Assembly: GCF_018437505.1 (NCBI RefSeq)
Contig: NZ_CP072467.1
Location: 620,001 to 684,000 of the forward strand
Origin: Spiractinospora alimapuensis
GTDB lineage: Bacteria > Actinomycetota > Actinomycetes > Streptosporangiales > Streptosporangiaceae
Length of the DNA stretch: 64,000 nucleotides
Direction: 5' to 3'
Positions 49,951-58,819 of this stretch are shown in pieces. Made by a program: the position numbers and the translations under genes. Under the pieces are notes generated by a model. That model had not been told where the DNA came from and did not search any database. It worked only from the letters and a program-made list of their open reading frames with translations. Every line of letters begins with the position of its first letter. Within the stretch, counting starts at the first letter, position 1.

Positions 49951-50396
49951 ACGGAACCAGGGCGATAGTCGTGCGGGGCGGTCTGGTGTTCCTCACCGCG
50001 ATCTCGGCCCTCCTGGGCGTCGTCATCTTCGTGTGGCCCGCCGAGTTCTTCGGCCTGAGCTGGGTGAACATGGGCATGGCCTACAACCCGCATCTGTTGC
50101 TGGACTACGGTGCCAAGAACCTCGCGGTGGCGGTGTTCCTCGGCGGCGCGGCGGTGTCGATGCACCGTGTCCTCGTCCGCACCGCGCTGGCCGGGTACGC
50201 GGTGTGGGCGGTGGCGCACTTCCTGATCCACCTGCGCTACCGGGCGCACTTCGCGGCACACGCTTCGGCGGCCGAGGCCAACCTGCTGGTGGCGATCCTG
50301 GGCGTCGGCGCGTTGATCCCTCTGGTGCTCCTCGTCCTCACCTACGGGCGACGGGAAGCACGCAAACAGAACGCGGTGGCCGACCCGCCGACCTGA
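49947..50396 (+). CDS. Small four-helix membrane protein
   Basis: A 149-residue protein with about four hydrophobic segments and an NPHLLLDYGAKNLAVAVFLG stretch. It resembles small DoxX/DUF4267-like membrane proteins, but I cannot name the family firmly. It overlaps the NmrA-like gene by ATGA and so belongs to the ECF41-controlled unit. Confidence 0.72.
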   Translation: MNGTRAIVVRGGLVFLTAISALLGVVIFVWPAEFFGLSWVNMGMAYNPHLLLDYGAKNLAVAVFLGGAAVSMHRVLVRTALAGYAVWAVAHFLIHLRYRAHFAAHASAAEANLLVAILGVGALIPLVLLVLTYGRREARKQNAVADPPT

Positions 50397-50409
50397 GCCG
50401 GACGAATCC

Positions 50410-50436
50410 CCCACCCGGCCACGACGACCGGGTGGG
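50410..50436. terminator. Two-way terminator
   Basis: CCCACCCGG and CCGGGTGGG form a 9-base stem with a 9-base loop between convergent genes. Confidence 0.7.
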
Positions 50437-50452
50437 AACGAGTGATCCGCGG

Positions 50453-51688
50453 TTACCGGTGGTCGGCCCCCTCCACCGGCGGCTTCGTCGTCGCCTCCGG
50501 CGGCGTGGCCGGAACACGGCCTCTCCGGTAGGCGGCGACCAGACTCCCGGTGAGCAACACCAGGATCATGAGCGCCATGACGCCCCCCATGGTGGCGTAG
50601 GCGCCGGGAATACCCATCCCGGCGGCGATGAAGCCGATCACGACCGCGCCCAGACCGGTCCCGGAGTCGAACCCGACGTTCCACACCGTGCTGGCCGACC
50701 CGTTGCCGCGCGGGCCGGCGCGGCGCAGCATGGTCATGATGGTGTCGTTCTGCACCGCGCCGAAGCCGAGGCCGTAGAGGACACCGGCCGTGATCGCGGT
50801 GGCGGCGGCTCCGGCGTCCCAGACCGCGGCGAGGGCGAACCCACCCATGCCCAGGGCGCTGATCGTGAGCGCGGGCAGCGCGAGCTGTGTGCCGCTGCCA
50901 CGGTCGGCCCAGACTCCGTGCCCCCACCGCCCCACGATGACGCCGGCCGCCACGGCGAACAGCGCGATCGGGGCGACGTTGCCCTCCCCCAGGGCCAGCG
51001 CCAGGAACGCGGTGATCCCGCCCATCGCACAGGCGGTGACGAGCAGAACCAGGGTCGGGGTCACGTACTGGCGCAGCGGCCACGGGTCGGTTGAGGGTTC
51101 GTCGTCGCTGGGCGTGGGCGTGGCGGGGCCCGAGACGGCGGCCATCACGGGGGCGGCCAGCAGCGCCACGACGGCGGAGGTGATGAACACCGCGGCGTAT
51201 CCAAAGGTCTGGGCGTACCAGACCCCGAGCGGAAGCAGCAGGAGGTGGGGAATCCCGACGGCGCTGCCGTACAGCCCCAGGGCGCGTCCGCGTTGGTCGT
51301 TGGGGACGAGTTGTGAGGCGAGCGCGGTCCCGGCCACCACGAACAGGCCGAATCCGATGCCCCGCACGGCGGAGATGCTCAGCACCCACGACAGGTCGGT
51401 GGTGACCGGATACAGGAACGTGGGCAGGCCCATGAACACGGCGCCGACGGCGAAGAGGATCCGCAGTCCGACGCGGCGCAGCAGCCAGGGGATCGCCAGT
51501 TGACCGGCGACGGTGGCCGCCATCATCACGCCGGTGACGGAGCCCACGCCTCCGTGCCCGGTCCCGCCGCTCGCGGCCCACAGGGGCAGCACGCTGAGCA
51601 GGGGCCAGAAGTTGGAGGCGGTCAACATGGTGGCGATGAGAAGCAGGCGGAAGTCGCGGCCACGAAGCCCGGAGGGGGTGGAGGACAC
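50453..51688 (-). CDS. MFS transporter
   Basis: A 411-residue protein with about 12 membrane segments; LLRRVGLRILFAVGAV and VPNDQRGRALGLYGSAVGI are MFS-type loops. GTG 51688 is chosen because AGGAG lies 7 bases upstream; GTG 51706 would add six residues. It faces the PPOX oxidoreductase gene across about 105 bases. The substrate is unknown. Confidence 0.82.
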   Translation of the reverse strand: MSSTPSGLRGRDFRLLLIATMLTASNFWPLLSVLPLWAASGGTGHGGVGSVTGVMMAATVAGQLAIPWLLRRVGLRILFAVGAVFMGLPTFLYPVTTDLSWVLSISAVRGIGFGLFVVAGTALASQLVPNDQRGRALGLYGSAVGIPHLLLLPLGVWYAQTFGYAAVFITSAVVALLAAPVMAAVSGPATPTPSDDEPSTDPWPLRQYVTPTLVLLVTACAMGGITAFLALALGEGNVAPIALFAVAAGVIVGRWGHGVWADRGSGTQLALPALTISALGMGGFALAAVWDAGAAATAITAGVLYGLGFGAVQNDTIMTMLRRAGPRGNGSASTVWNVGFDSGTGLGAVVIGFIAAGMGIPGAYATMGGVMALMILVLLTGSLVAAYRRGRVPATPPEATTKPPVEGADHR

Positions 51689-51793
51689 AGGCAGGCTCCT
51701 GAACACATGGATTCATCGGATGGTCGGGTCCATTTGAGCAAAACATCCCGGATCGCCGCCGGATTCCCCGCCCCCGCCGTCACACTGGGGAAC

Positions 51794-52204
51794 ATGGACA
51801 TTCCCACGGCCCAGGCCTTCCTCAACGACCACTCCCACGCGGTGCTGGGGACCTACCGATCCGACGGCCGGATCCAGATGTCACCCGTGCTGGTGGGGGT
51901 CGACGCCGAGGGGCGGGCGATCGTCAGCACGCGACACACCGCGATGAAGACCCACAACCTGCGTCGGGATCCGCGCGCCGTGCTGTGCGTCCTGAGTGAC
52001 GGGTTCTTCGGCGACTGGGTCCAGGTGGAGGGCGAGGCGGAGGTGGTGGACCTGCCGGAGGCGCTGCCCCTCCTGGTCGACTATTACCGGCGGGTCTCCG
52101 GCGAACACGACGACTGGGCGGAGTACGAGGAGTCGATGCGGCGGGAGCGGCGGGTGCTCGTCCGCGTCACTATCACCGCGGCGGGTCCCTCCGTCAGCGG
52201 CTGA
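51794..52204 (+). CDS. PPOX-class (F420 or FMN) oxidoreductase
   Basis: A 136-residue split-barrel protein with AFLNDHSHAVLGTYRSDGRI and a QMSPVLVGVDAEGRAIVSTR strand pair, like Rv1155-type F420-dependent or FMN-dependent PPOX proteins. The final VLVRVTITAAGP strand closes the barrel. Its end overlaps the convergent hydrolase gene by 11 bases. The cofactor is not certain; F420 is the more common one for this size in actinobacteria. Confidence 0.82.
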   Translation: MDIPTAQAFLNDHSHAVLGTYRSDGRIQMSPVLVGVDAEGRAIVSTRHTAMKTHNLRRDPRAVLCVLSDGFFGDWVQVEGEAEVVDLPEALPLLVDYYRRVSGEHDDWAEYEESMRRERRVLVRVTITAAGPSVSG

Positions 52205-53003
52205 GACCCGCCAGGAACTCCGTCACGGTCGCGGCGAAGGCGTCCGGCGCGTCGTCGTGGATCCAGTGGCCGGCGTCAGGGAAGTCGACGAGCTTCGTGT
52301 TGGGCCGCCGGCGCACCATGTCCGCCGCCATGTCCGCGCTCAGTAGCGTGCTGTGGCCGCCCCGCATCAGCAGCGCCGGGCAGGTGGAGGCCAGCCAGTC
52401 GTCCCAGTGGTCGCCCATCGCCTGCTTCTGGGAGCGCATCATGTCCGCGGGGTCGAACAACAGCCGCCAGGTCGCGCTGTCGGGGTCGTGCTCGACGCTG
52501 TGCAGGAAGTAGGTGGCGTCGGGGATGCCGCGCTCCTCGATGGCGGCCCGCATGGCGTCGGGGCTCGGGGCGGTGGTGGGCCAGTCGGTGACGTCGAGGA
52601 CGGGGTGGGCGACGGCGGTGTCGTCGGTGACCGCGCCGATGTCCTCGACGATCAGCCCGCGCACCAGATCCGGTCGTCGGGCCGCGAGCCGGTAGGCGAC
52701 GACGCCGCCCATCGAGTGCCCGAGCAGCACCACGGGCCCGAGGGCCAGGGCGGTGAGGAGCGCCTCTAGGTCGGCCACATAGGCGTCGGGGTGGAAGTCG
52801 CCCCCGTTGTCACTGCGTCCGTGTCCCCGCTGGTCCGGGGCGACGATCCGGTAGCTGGTACTGACGTGCTCGGCGAGCGGCGCGAAGATCCGCCCCCGCC
52901 CGAAGTGTCCGTGCAGCGCCACCACCACGGGCGCCGTCGGTGGGCCGTAGTCCTCGTAGGCGAGGCGTCGGTCGTTGAGGGTGAGGAGGGTGGTGGAGGG
53001 CAT
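52194..53003 (-). CDS. Alpha/beta hydrolase
   Basis: A 269-residue hydrolase with HGHFGRG near residue 31, DQRGHGRSDNGGD near 57, the nucleophile Ser in LLGHSMGGV and the base His in DAGHWIHDD, the order of esterase/lactonase-like enzymes. The cap domain holds several Trp residues. It lies 21 bases behind the DsbA-like gene on the same strand, so the two may be one unit. The substrate is unknown. Confidence 0.83.
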   Translation of the reverse strand: MPSTTLLTLNDRRLAYEDYGPPTAPVVVALHGHFGRGRIFAPLAEHVSTSYRIVAPDQRGHGRSDNGGDFHPDAYVADLEALLTALALGPVVLLGHSMGGVVAYRLAARRPDLVRGLIVEDIGAVTDDTAVAHPVLDVTDWPTTAPSPDAMRAAIEERGIPDATYFLHSVEHDPDSATWRLLFDPADMMRSQKQAMGDHWDDWLASTCPALLMRGGHSTLLSADMAADMVRRRPNTKLVDFPDAGHWIHDDAPDAFAATVTEFLAGLSR

Positions 53004-53024
53004 GGCGGCAGTCTAGGTGGGTGG

Positions 53025-53657
53025 TCACGCCGCACCGGGTGCGTGGCCCTTGAGGGTGTGGAAGCCGGGGGTGGCGGCGACGAGGAGGGTGGCGTCCCAG
53101 AGTCGGCCGGCGGCCTCTCCTCGGGGGACCTGGGAGATGACGGGCCCGAAGAACGCGACCTGGGTGTCGGGGGTGGTGGGGTGGGGTGTGGCGATGATCG
53201 GGGTGCCCACGTGCGGGCCGAGGAGGGTGACGCCCTCGGTGTGGGAGCGGCGTAGCTCGTCGTCGTAGTCGGTGCCCAGGCCGACCTCGGCGAGGTCGGT
53301 GGGAAGCCCGGCGACGCGTAGGGCGTCACGGAGTCCTGCCAGCCAGTCGACGTCGCCGGTGTCGGTATCGACCATCGTGGTGGCGGCGTCGTTGTGGGGC
53401 CACAACGCGGCGTAGAAGCGTCCCAAGGCGTCGTGCCCGTGGTGGCATTGCACCGCGGCGCAGATCCGGGCCGCGATCCACAGATAGCCGTCCGGGTCCC
53501 CCTCCGGATCGTCGTCCCGGTGCTCGTTGAGGACGGACAGGCTCATCGCCCGCCAACGCACCCGGACGGGCCGAACCGCCTCGACCTCCGTCATCCACTG
53601 GGCGGTGAGTTGGGTGTAGGGGCAGGAGGGGTCGAACCAGAAGTCGGCGATGGCCAT
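53025..53657 (-). CDS. DsbA family protein (Rv2466c/mycothiol nitroreductase-like) with CPYT site
   Basis: A 210-residue thioredoxin-fold protein of the DsbA/FrnE type. The active site near residues 12-15 is CPYT (FWFDPSCPYTQLTAQWM), where Mycobacterium Rv2466c has CPWC. The resolving Cys is therefore absent, leaving one thiol that could work with mycothiol in a monothiol way. The cis-Pro region VGTPII is present. It is followed by the hydrolase gene on the same strand. Confidence 0.8.
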   Translation of the reverse strand: MAIADFWFDPSCPYTQLTAQWMTEVEAVRPVRVRWRAMSLSVLNEHRDDDPEGDPDGYLWIAARICAAVQCHHGHDALGRFYAALWPHNDAATTMVDTDTGDVDWLAGLRDALRVAGLPTDLAEVGLGTDYDDELRRSHTEGVTLLGPHVGTPIIATPHPTTPDTQVAFFGPVISQVPRGEAAGRLWDATLLVAATPGFHTLKGHAPGAA

Positions 53658-53666
53658 GGCCTCAGC

Positions 53667-54389
53667 CTATTCGGCGTCCGGAGGCTCGTAGGGGTGGCCG
53701 AGGGTGGCGCAGAGGTCGTGGAGCGTCTGTTCGAAGACGGGTGTCATGTTCCAGTAGGCGAAGTCCAACTGGTGCAACATCTCCATGCACAGCGTGCCGT
53801 AGATCCGCGTCCAACAGGTGAGGAACACATGGACGGCCGCCGGTGGGAGGCGGTCTCCGTGACGCGCCGCGTAGGCGACGTGCTGGGCGTGCAGGGCCGG
53901 ATCCACACAGTCGGGACTGGGGGCGGGGAAGGGACGCGCACGCCACAGTTCGACGAATTGGTCGAGGAAGATCCGTTCGAATCGGTTCCCGGCCTGGGAG
54001 CGTTCGCTGTCATGGCCGTGGTTGGCGGCCCCGAAGGGGCTCGCGAAGATCCATCCGAACTCCGCGGTGTGGGTTGTGGCCCATCCCCGCAAGGCCCGAC
54101 AGGTGGCCAGGAGTCGGCGCATGGGTTCCTCGGCGGGCACCGCGTCGCGCGCGCCCTCCAGAGTCTCGGCGAGTTCGCGATAGAAATCCGTGGTCACAGC
54201 GCTGATCAGTGCGTCGTGATTCGCGAAGTAGTGATAGAGCGCCGGGCCGCTCATACCGACTTCCCGGGCGACGGCGTTGATCGTCACCGCGGCCGACCCC
54301 TTGGTGACGAGGAGGTCGCGTGCCGCCGCACGGATCTCCTCCACGGTTGCCGCTCGTAGCCGCTGCCGCCTGCTCGTCTGTGCTGCCAT
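53667..54389 (-). CDS. TetR family transcriptional regulator
   Basis: A 240-residue TetR protein with HTH VTINAVAREVGMSGPALYHY near residues 35-54 and a TetR_C-type ligand domain of the WHG type (FGWIFASPFGA). It is divergent from the siderophore-interacting flavoprotein and lies 9 bases behind the DsbA-like start (convergent in order, same strand upstream of it). It may control the flavoprotein gene. Confidence 0.87.
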   Translation of the reverse strand: MAAQTSRRQRLRAATVEEIRAAARDLLVTKGSAAVTINAVAREVGMSGPALYHYFANHDALISAVTTDFYRELAETLEGARDAVPAEEPMRRLLATCRALRGWATTHTAEFGWIFASPFGAANHGHDSERSQAGNRFERIFLDQFVELWRARPFPAPSPDCVDPALHAQHVAYAARHGDRLPPAAVHVFLTCWTRIYGTLCMEMLHQLDFAYWNMTPVFEQTLHDLCATLGHPYEPPDAE

Positions 54390-54416
54390 GCCCGTCCGTT
54401 CTGGTGGTTGCCTGGA

Positions 54417-54446
54417 TTGACACTCTAGACCATCTATGTTTACTTA
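54417..54446 (+). promoter_or_regulatory. Probable promoter of the flavoprotein gene
   Basis: TTGACA (54417-54422) with TACTTA about 18 bases downstream, in an AT-rich gap. TAGACCAT and an inverted ATGG-TCTA pair surround it, a possible TetR site. Confidence 0.45.
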
Positions 54447-54483
54447 ATGGCTCTAAATAAATCTTCGGTGCCTAAGGACCGTG

Positions 54484-55275
54484 ATGGACAACAACCCCCG
54501 GGACGGTCGGCCGTCCTCCACCGTCAGCCCCCGACGTCGCAATCCCCTCTCCCGGTCATTAGAGAAGTACGTGGTGACGGGCTCGGTGACACAGGTCCGC
54601 GCCGTCACGGCCTCGATGCTCGCCATTCGGATGGTCGCCGACGAGCCGATCACGTTCCCGTACCAACCCGGCCAGCACATCCGTGTCCAGATCAACGATC
54701 CGCTGTCGCTGTACGGAATCGTGCGTCCGTCCCAGACCCTGCGTACCTACACGATCGTGAATTTCTCCCGCCCCGATCGCGAGGTGGAGATCTGGGCGCA
54801 TCTGCATGAGAACGACGGGATCGGCGCGACCTGGGCGCGCACCGTGCAGCGCGGCGACCTCGTCACCTACTGGTGGCCCCAATGCGAGTTCCACCCCGTC
54901 CAGGGTGAACACCACCTGTTCGTGGGTGAAGAGAGCGCCGCCGCGGCTTTCGTATCGATGGTGGCCGCCATCGAACCCGACCAGCCGGTGAGGGCCGTTC
55001 TCGAAAGCGCGGGGCCCGACCACGACGTACCTCTGGCGGAGGGAGCCGATGTCCGGCGCGTGCATCGCGGTTCGGCGTCCGCGGCGTCGTCCCTAGCGCT
55101 CCAGACCGCTGTGGCCGAACTGGCGCTACCCGAGAGCCCCGGGGTCGCCTACGTCGCCGGTGAGGCCCGCACCTGCCAGGCGGTGCGTAATCACCTCGTC
55201 CAAGAACGTGGTTGGCCCCGCAAATCCATCAAGGTCAAGCCGTTCTGGACTCCGGGGAAGTACGGACTGCACTGA
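54484..55275 (+). CDS. Siderophore-interacting protein, FAD-binding
   Basis: A 263-residue flavoprotein of the SIP group. The FAD motif is LRTYTIVNF (R-x-Y-T/S form), preceded by FPYQPGQHIRVQI. The NAD(P)H side has HLFVGEESAAAAF and VAYVAGEARTCQAVRNHL, the GEA motif of SIPs. These enzymes reduce Fe(III)-siderophores in the cytosol. A GTG three bases before the ATG is an alternative start. The TetR gene opposite is its likely regulator. Confidence 0.87.
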   Translation: MDNNPRDGRPSSTVSPRRRNPLSRSLEKYVVTGSVTQVRAVTASMLAIRMVADEPITFPYQPGQHIRVQINDPLSLYGIVRPSQTLRTYTIVNFSRPDREVEIWAHLHENDGIGATWARTVQRGDLVTYWWPQCEFHPVQGEHHLFVGEESAAAAFVSMVAAIEPDQPVRAVLESAGPDHDVPLAEGADVRRVHRGSASAASSLALQTAVAELALPESPGVAYVAGEARTCQAVRNHLVQERGWPRKSIKVKPFWTPGKYGLH

Positions 55276-55277
55276 AC

Positions 55278-55293
55278 CTGACAACCGGGTCAG
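55278..55293 (+). terminator. Short hairpin after the flavoprotein gene
   Basis: CTGAC-N6-GTCAG, 2 bases after the stop codon. A weak terminator or operator. The rest of 55294-55483 shows nothing clear. Confidence 0.35.
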
Positions 55294-55483
55294 ATTCGGT
55301 AGGCGTCTCTGCGGTGTTTGATCGTCTGAATCGTGGCTCTCCGGCGAGCTTCGCCGATCCGGTCAATGACCCGACAGGTTCCACGTCGGGCAACATGTGA
55401 TCCCTGATCGAGCTCCTGCGAAGGCGCGCCCAGGCTTGATCACTCGCCTTCCTGTCGATCTCTCGCGGTGCGAGACTGGCCGG

Positions 55484-56713
55484 ATGTCGCGGGGACTGGG
55501 GTCTCGGTTCTGGTGGTTGTGGTGTGGTTCGACGTTGGCGAACCTCGCTGATGGGGTGTACAAGGTCGCGCTGCCGTTGCTGGCGGTGCAGTACACCCGG
55601 TCCCCGTTGTTGATCGCGCTGGTGAGCGCGGTCGCGTTCCTGCCGTGGCTGTTGCTGGCGCTGCACGTGGGGGCGTTGCTGGACCGGTGGGACCGGCGTC
55701 GGATCATGGTGAACGCCAACGTGGTGCGGTTCCTCGCCACGCTGGCGTTCGTGGTCCTGGTGGTGACCGGGCGCGACAGTCTCCTCGCGTTGCTGATCGT
55801 CGTCGCGGTCGTCGGTGTCGCGGAGGTGTTCTTCGACAGCGGCGCGCAGTCGACGCTTCCGGACCTGGTGGACCGCGACGACCTGGGGCGCGCGAACGGG
55901 CGGTTGTTCGGGGCGCGTGAGGTCGCGGAGAGCTTCGCGGGGCGGGCCGTGGGTGGGGTGCTCGTCGCGGTGTCGGTCGCGCTCGCGTTCGCGACCCCGG
56001 CGGTGCTCTACGCGGGCGCCGCCGGAGTCCTGCTGGCGCTGCGTGGGAGGTTCCGGGCGGAGCGCCCGTCGAACGGTTCGATGACGAGGGACATCGCCGA
56101 CGGTGTGCGCTACCTGTGGCGCCATCGGCTATTGCGGACGCTGGCTCTCGCCACGGGCGTGATGAACCTGTCGCAGTCCGCGGTGATGTCGGTGTTCGTA
56201 CTGTTCGCGGTGGGGCCGGACTCGGCGATGGGGTTGCCCGAGTACGCCTACGGGTGGTTGCTCACCGCGACGGCGGCGGGCAGTGCCCTGGCCTCGCTGC
56301 TGGTCGATCCGTTGCAGCGGTTGGTGGGGCGGGTGCGGCTCCTCGTGGTGACCGTCGCGCTCTCGGGGGGCTTTGGCTGGGTGCTGGTGGCCACGGCCAG
56401 CGTGTGGATCGTCGCCCCGGCGTTCGTCCTGCTGGGGATCGGGATCATGCTGTGGAACGTCGTGGTGGTGACGCTGCGGCAACGCGTCATCCCCGACCAT
56501 CTGTTGGGCCGCGTCAACTCCTGCTACCGGATGCTCGCCTGGGGGCTGATGCCGGTCGGGGCCCTGTTGGGGGGTGTGGTCGCCGAGGTGGCGGGCCTGC
56601 GCGGGCTGTTCGCGTTGTGTGGGGCGCTCTCGCTGTCGCTGCTGATGTGTTTCCGCGTGGTCACCGAGCGGGAGATCGCCCGGGCGGAGGATGTGGGGCC
56701 CGCCAGTCCCTGA
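55484..56713 (+). CDS. MFS transporter (EntS-like)
   Basis: A 409-residue protein with about 12 membrane segments and the MFS loop ALLDRWDRRRIMV. VFFDSGAQSTLPDLVDRDDL, then RANGRLFGA, is characteristic of the EntS/MFS_3-type exporters. Its last 53 bases overlap the end of the convergent MFS gene. It follows the siderophore-interacting protein gene by about 200 bases, so siderophore export is possible but not shown. Confidence 0.84.
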   Translation: MSRGLGSRFWWLWCGSTLANLADGVYKVALPLLAVQYTRSPLLIALVSAVAFLPWLLLALHVGALLDRWDRRRIMVNANVVRFLATLAFVVLVVTGRDSLLALLIVVAVVGVAEVFFDSGAQSTLPDLVDRDDLGRANGRLFGAREVAESFAGRAVGGVLVAVSVALAFATPAVLYAGAAGVLLALRGRFRAERPSNGSMTRDIADGVRYLWRHRLLRTLALATGVMNLSQSAVMSVFVLFAVGPDSAMGLPEYAYGWLLTATAAGSALASLLVDPLQRLVGRVRLLVVTVALSGGFGWVLVATASVWIVAPAFVLLGIGIMLWNVVVVTLRQRVIPDHLLGRVNSCYRMLAWGLMPVGALLGGVVAEVAGLRGLFALCGALSLSLLMCFRVVTEREIARAEDVGPASP

Positions 56714-58025
56714 CGAGGCCCGGGACCAGGGCGGCGACGAGGTACACCCCGCCGAACAGGAGCAGGGTTCCCGACAGGCCCATGGCGGCGATCGCCCCAC
56801 CGGCGGCCAGCCCGCCGAAGGGCATACCCGCCCACGCCACGGCGGTGAGCACTCCCCGGATGCGGCCCAGCATTCCCTGGGGTGAGCGTTCGAACACGAC
56901 GGCTCCGGCGACGGGGTTCACGAACCCCGATCCGAACCCGACCACGGCGTGGACGGCGAGGACGACCCAAAGCGGCGCGCCGACCGCGAGCACGAGGAAA
57001 CGGGGAACACCGCCCACGACCATGCCGATCACGTAGGCGGCGCGGCGCGGAATCCGGTGTCCGGCTCCCGCGGCGACGAGGCTGGCCCCGATCGACGTCG
57101 CCGACATGACGGCCATCACGAGCCCGTAGACCGACGCGTCGTGTCCGTGGGTGTGAACCCACACCGGCAGCAGCACGGAGGCGATCGCGATGTCGAGCAG
57201 GTTGGTCACGGTGATGGTCAGGGTGAGCGTGCGCAGGAGCCGGTCGCGGAACAGTCCGTGGACGCCGGCCCGGAGCTGTCCGACGTAGGTGTCCGTGCTC
57301 CGCTCAGGTACGTGGGTGGGGCGGAACACGGCGATGATCACGGCACCGAGCGAGAAGAACGCCGCCGTGATGGCCAGGGCGTAGATACCGCCGACGGCGG
57401 CCACGGTGACCCCCGCGAGGGCGGGGCCGACAGTGGAGGCCGTTCGCTCCAGCGCGCTGGACAGTCCGGTCCCCCGCTCGAGGGGGACGTTGGCCACCCG
57501 GGTGGCGGCGGGGATGAACACGGTCTTGGCGATGTTGGCTGGCCCGTCGGCGGCGCCGACCACCGCGACCAGCGCCATCAGCCCCCACAGCGGGAGCGCG
57601 TCCGCCACGTACAGCACCGGGATCGTGATCATCGCGGCGGTGGCGACGAGGTCGCCGAGGATGGAGACGGGTCGGGCTCCGAGCCGGTCGATGAGTGGGC
57701 TGGTGAGGACCTGGGCGACGACGTGCGGCGCCATCTGGGCGAACACCACGGCGCCGGTCTGGGTCGCGCTTCCGGTGGTGGTGACGACGAACCAGGGCAA
57801 CGCGATCGCGGAGAGGCGCGTTCCGCTCCAGGCGACGGCCTGTGCCGCGAGCACGGCGGACAGGGGACGCAACGTTCGCGGCGGTGCGTCGTCCTGGGGG
57901 TGGGGGGAGGTGTCCAAGGCGGCGTCCGTGGGTTGGGGTCCGGGCCAAGGGTCGCAGCGCGGTCCGCGAATGGGAAGGGAATTTCCCACGGGGACTACGT
58001 GGTGGGTGGAGTGGGCCCTGGACAT
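56661..58025 (-). CDS. MFS transporter (EntS-like), start uncertain
   Basis: A 454-residue frame from ATG 58025, but the first ~36 codons look non-coding and hold two palindromes. TTG 57917 (418 residues) fits the usual length better. The body has about 12 membrane segments, with LIDRLGARPVSILGDL as loop 2-3 and VFIPAATRVANVPLERG typical of the MFS_3 group. It is a second EntS-like transporter, convergent with and overlapping the first by 53 bases. The substrate is unknown. Confidence 0.8.
   Translation of the reverse strand: MSRAHSTHHVVPVGNSLPIRGPRCDPWPGPQPTDAALDTSPHPQDDAPPRTLRPLSAVLAAQAVAWSGTRLSAIALPWFVVTTTGSATQTGAVVFAQMAPHVVAQVLTSPLIDRLGARPVSILGDLVATAAMITIPVLYVADALPLWGLMALVAVVGAADGPANIAKTVFIPAATRVANVPLERGTGLSSALERTASTVGPALAGVTVAAVGGIYALAITAAFFSLGAVIIAVFRPTHVPERSTDTYVGQLRAGVHGLFRDRLLRTLTLTITVTNLLDIAIASVLLPVWVHTHGHDASVYGLVMAVMSATSIGASLVAAGAGHRIPRRAAYVIGMVVGGVPRFLVLAVGAPLWVVLAVHAVVGFGSGFVNPVAGAVVFERSPQGMLGRIRGVLTAVAWAGMPFGGLAAGGAIAAMGLSGTLLLFGGVYLVAALVPGLVRDWRAPHPPPGRSPAR
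57977..58002. promoter_or_regulatory. Two palindromes in a divergent start region
   Basis: GGGAATTTCCC (57977-57987) and CCACG-N7-CGTGG (57986-58002). They sit between the phosphoesterase start and the likely true MFS start and could be operators. Confidence 0.35.
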
Positions 58026-58054
58026 CGTCCGGTGGAGGTTCCACACTCGGCACC

Positions 58055-58819
58055 ATGATGGAGCGCGTGGCGGTGCTCTCCGATGTCCACGCCGTGGCAC
58101 CGGCCCTGGAGGCGGTGCTGAACGAACCCGACGTGGTGGCCGCGGACCGTGTGGTGTTCACCGGCGATCTGCTGCCGGGCCCGTTGCCGCGCCGGACCCT
58201 GGACCTGGTGGCGGAGCTGGGCGACCGCGCGGTGTGGCTGCGGGGCAACGGGGAGCGGGACACACTGCGGCTGCGCGGCCCCGAACCGCCGCAGGCGAAG
58301 ACGCCCCTGATCCAGTGGTGCGCCGACCAGGTCACCGAGGCGGACCTCGCCGTGTTGGCCGCCCTCCCGCCAGTGGTGACGTTGGAGGTCACGGGGCTGG
58401 GGGCCGTACTGTTCTGCCACGCCACCCCGCGCGACGACGAGGAGCTGGTGCTGGTGGACTCCGACGACGACCGGTGGCGCGAGGTCCTCGCCGGTGTCGC
58501 CCCCGCGGAGTCGGTCGTGGTGTGCGGGCACACGCACATGCCGTTCCTCCGCCTGGTGGATGGACGTGTGGTGCTCAATCCCGGCAGTGTGGGCATGCCG
58601 TTCGGCCCGTCCGGCGCGCACTGGGCGCTGTTGGGGCCGGGAGTGCAGCTACGGCGAACCCTGGTGGACGCCCACGCGGCGCAGGGTGCGGTGGAGCGGG
58701 GTTCGGACTTTCCGGGGATCGGCGCGTGGATCGAGCCGTATCTCACCGGTGGCATCTCCGACGCGGGGGCGAAGCGGCGGATGCGATCCCGGCAGGACGA
58801 CCGAGCGAGGGGATGTTAG
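58055..58819 (+). CDS. Calcineurin-like metallophosphoesterase (YfcE/MJ0936 type)
   Basis: A 254-residue phosphoesterase with the metal motifs in order: LSDVHA near residue 9, FTGDLLPGP, LRGNGERD, FCHATP and GHTHMPF. These are all ligands for a two-metal site. Members hydrolyse cyclic or mono phosphodiesters. An ATG at 58058 is equally possible. Its end overlaps the small XRE gene by 4 bases. Confidence 0.85.
   Translation: MMERVAVLSDVHAVAPALEAVLNEPDVVAADRVVFTGDLLPGPLPRRTLDLVAELGDRAVWLRGNGERDTLRLRGPEPPQAKTPLIQWCADQVTEADLAVLAALPPVVTLEVTGLGAVLFCHATPRDDEELVLVDSDDDRWREVLAGVAPAESVVVCGHTHMPFLRLVDGRVVLNPGSVGMPFGPSGAHWALLGPGVQLRRTLVDAHAAQGAVERGSDFPGIGAWIEPYLTGGISDAGAKRRMRSRQDDRARGC

Noticed and set aside
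49518-51746. 742-codon minus-strand frame
   Set aside because: Runs through the NmrA-like, membrane and MFS genes in a shadow frame; Arg/Pro-rich with no domain.
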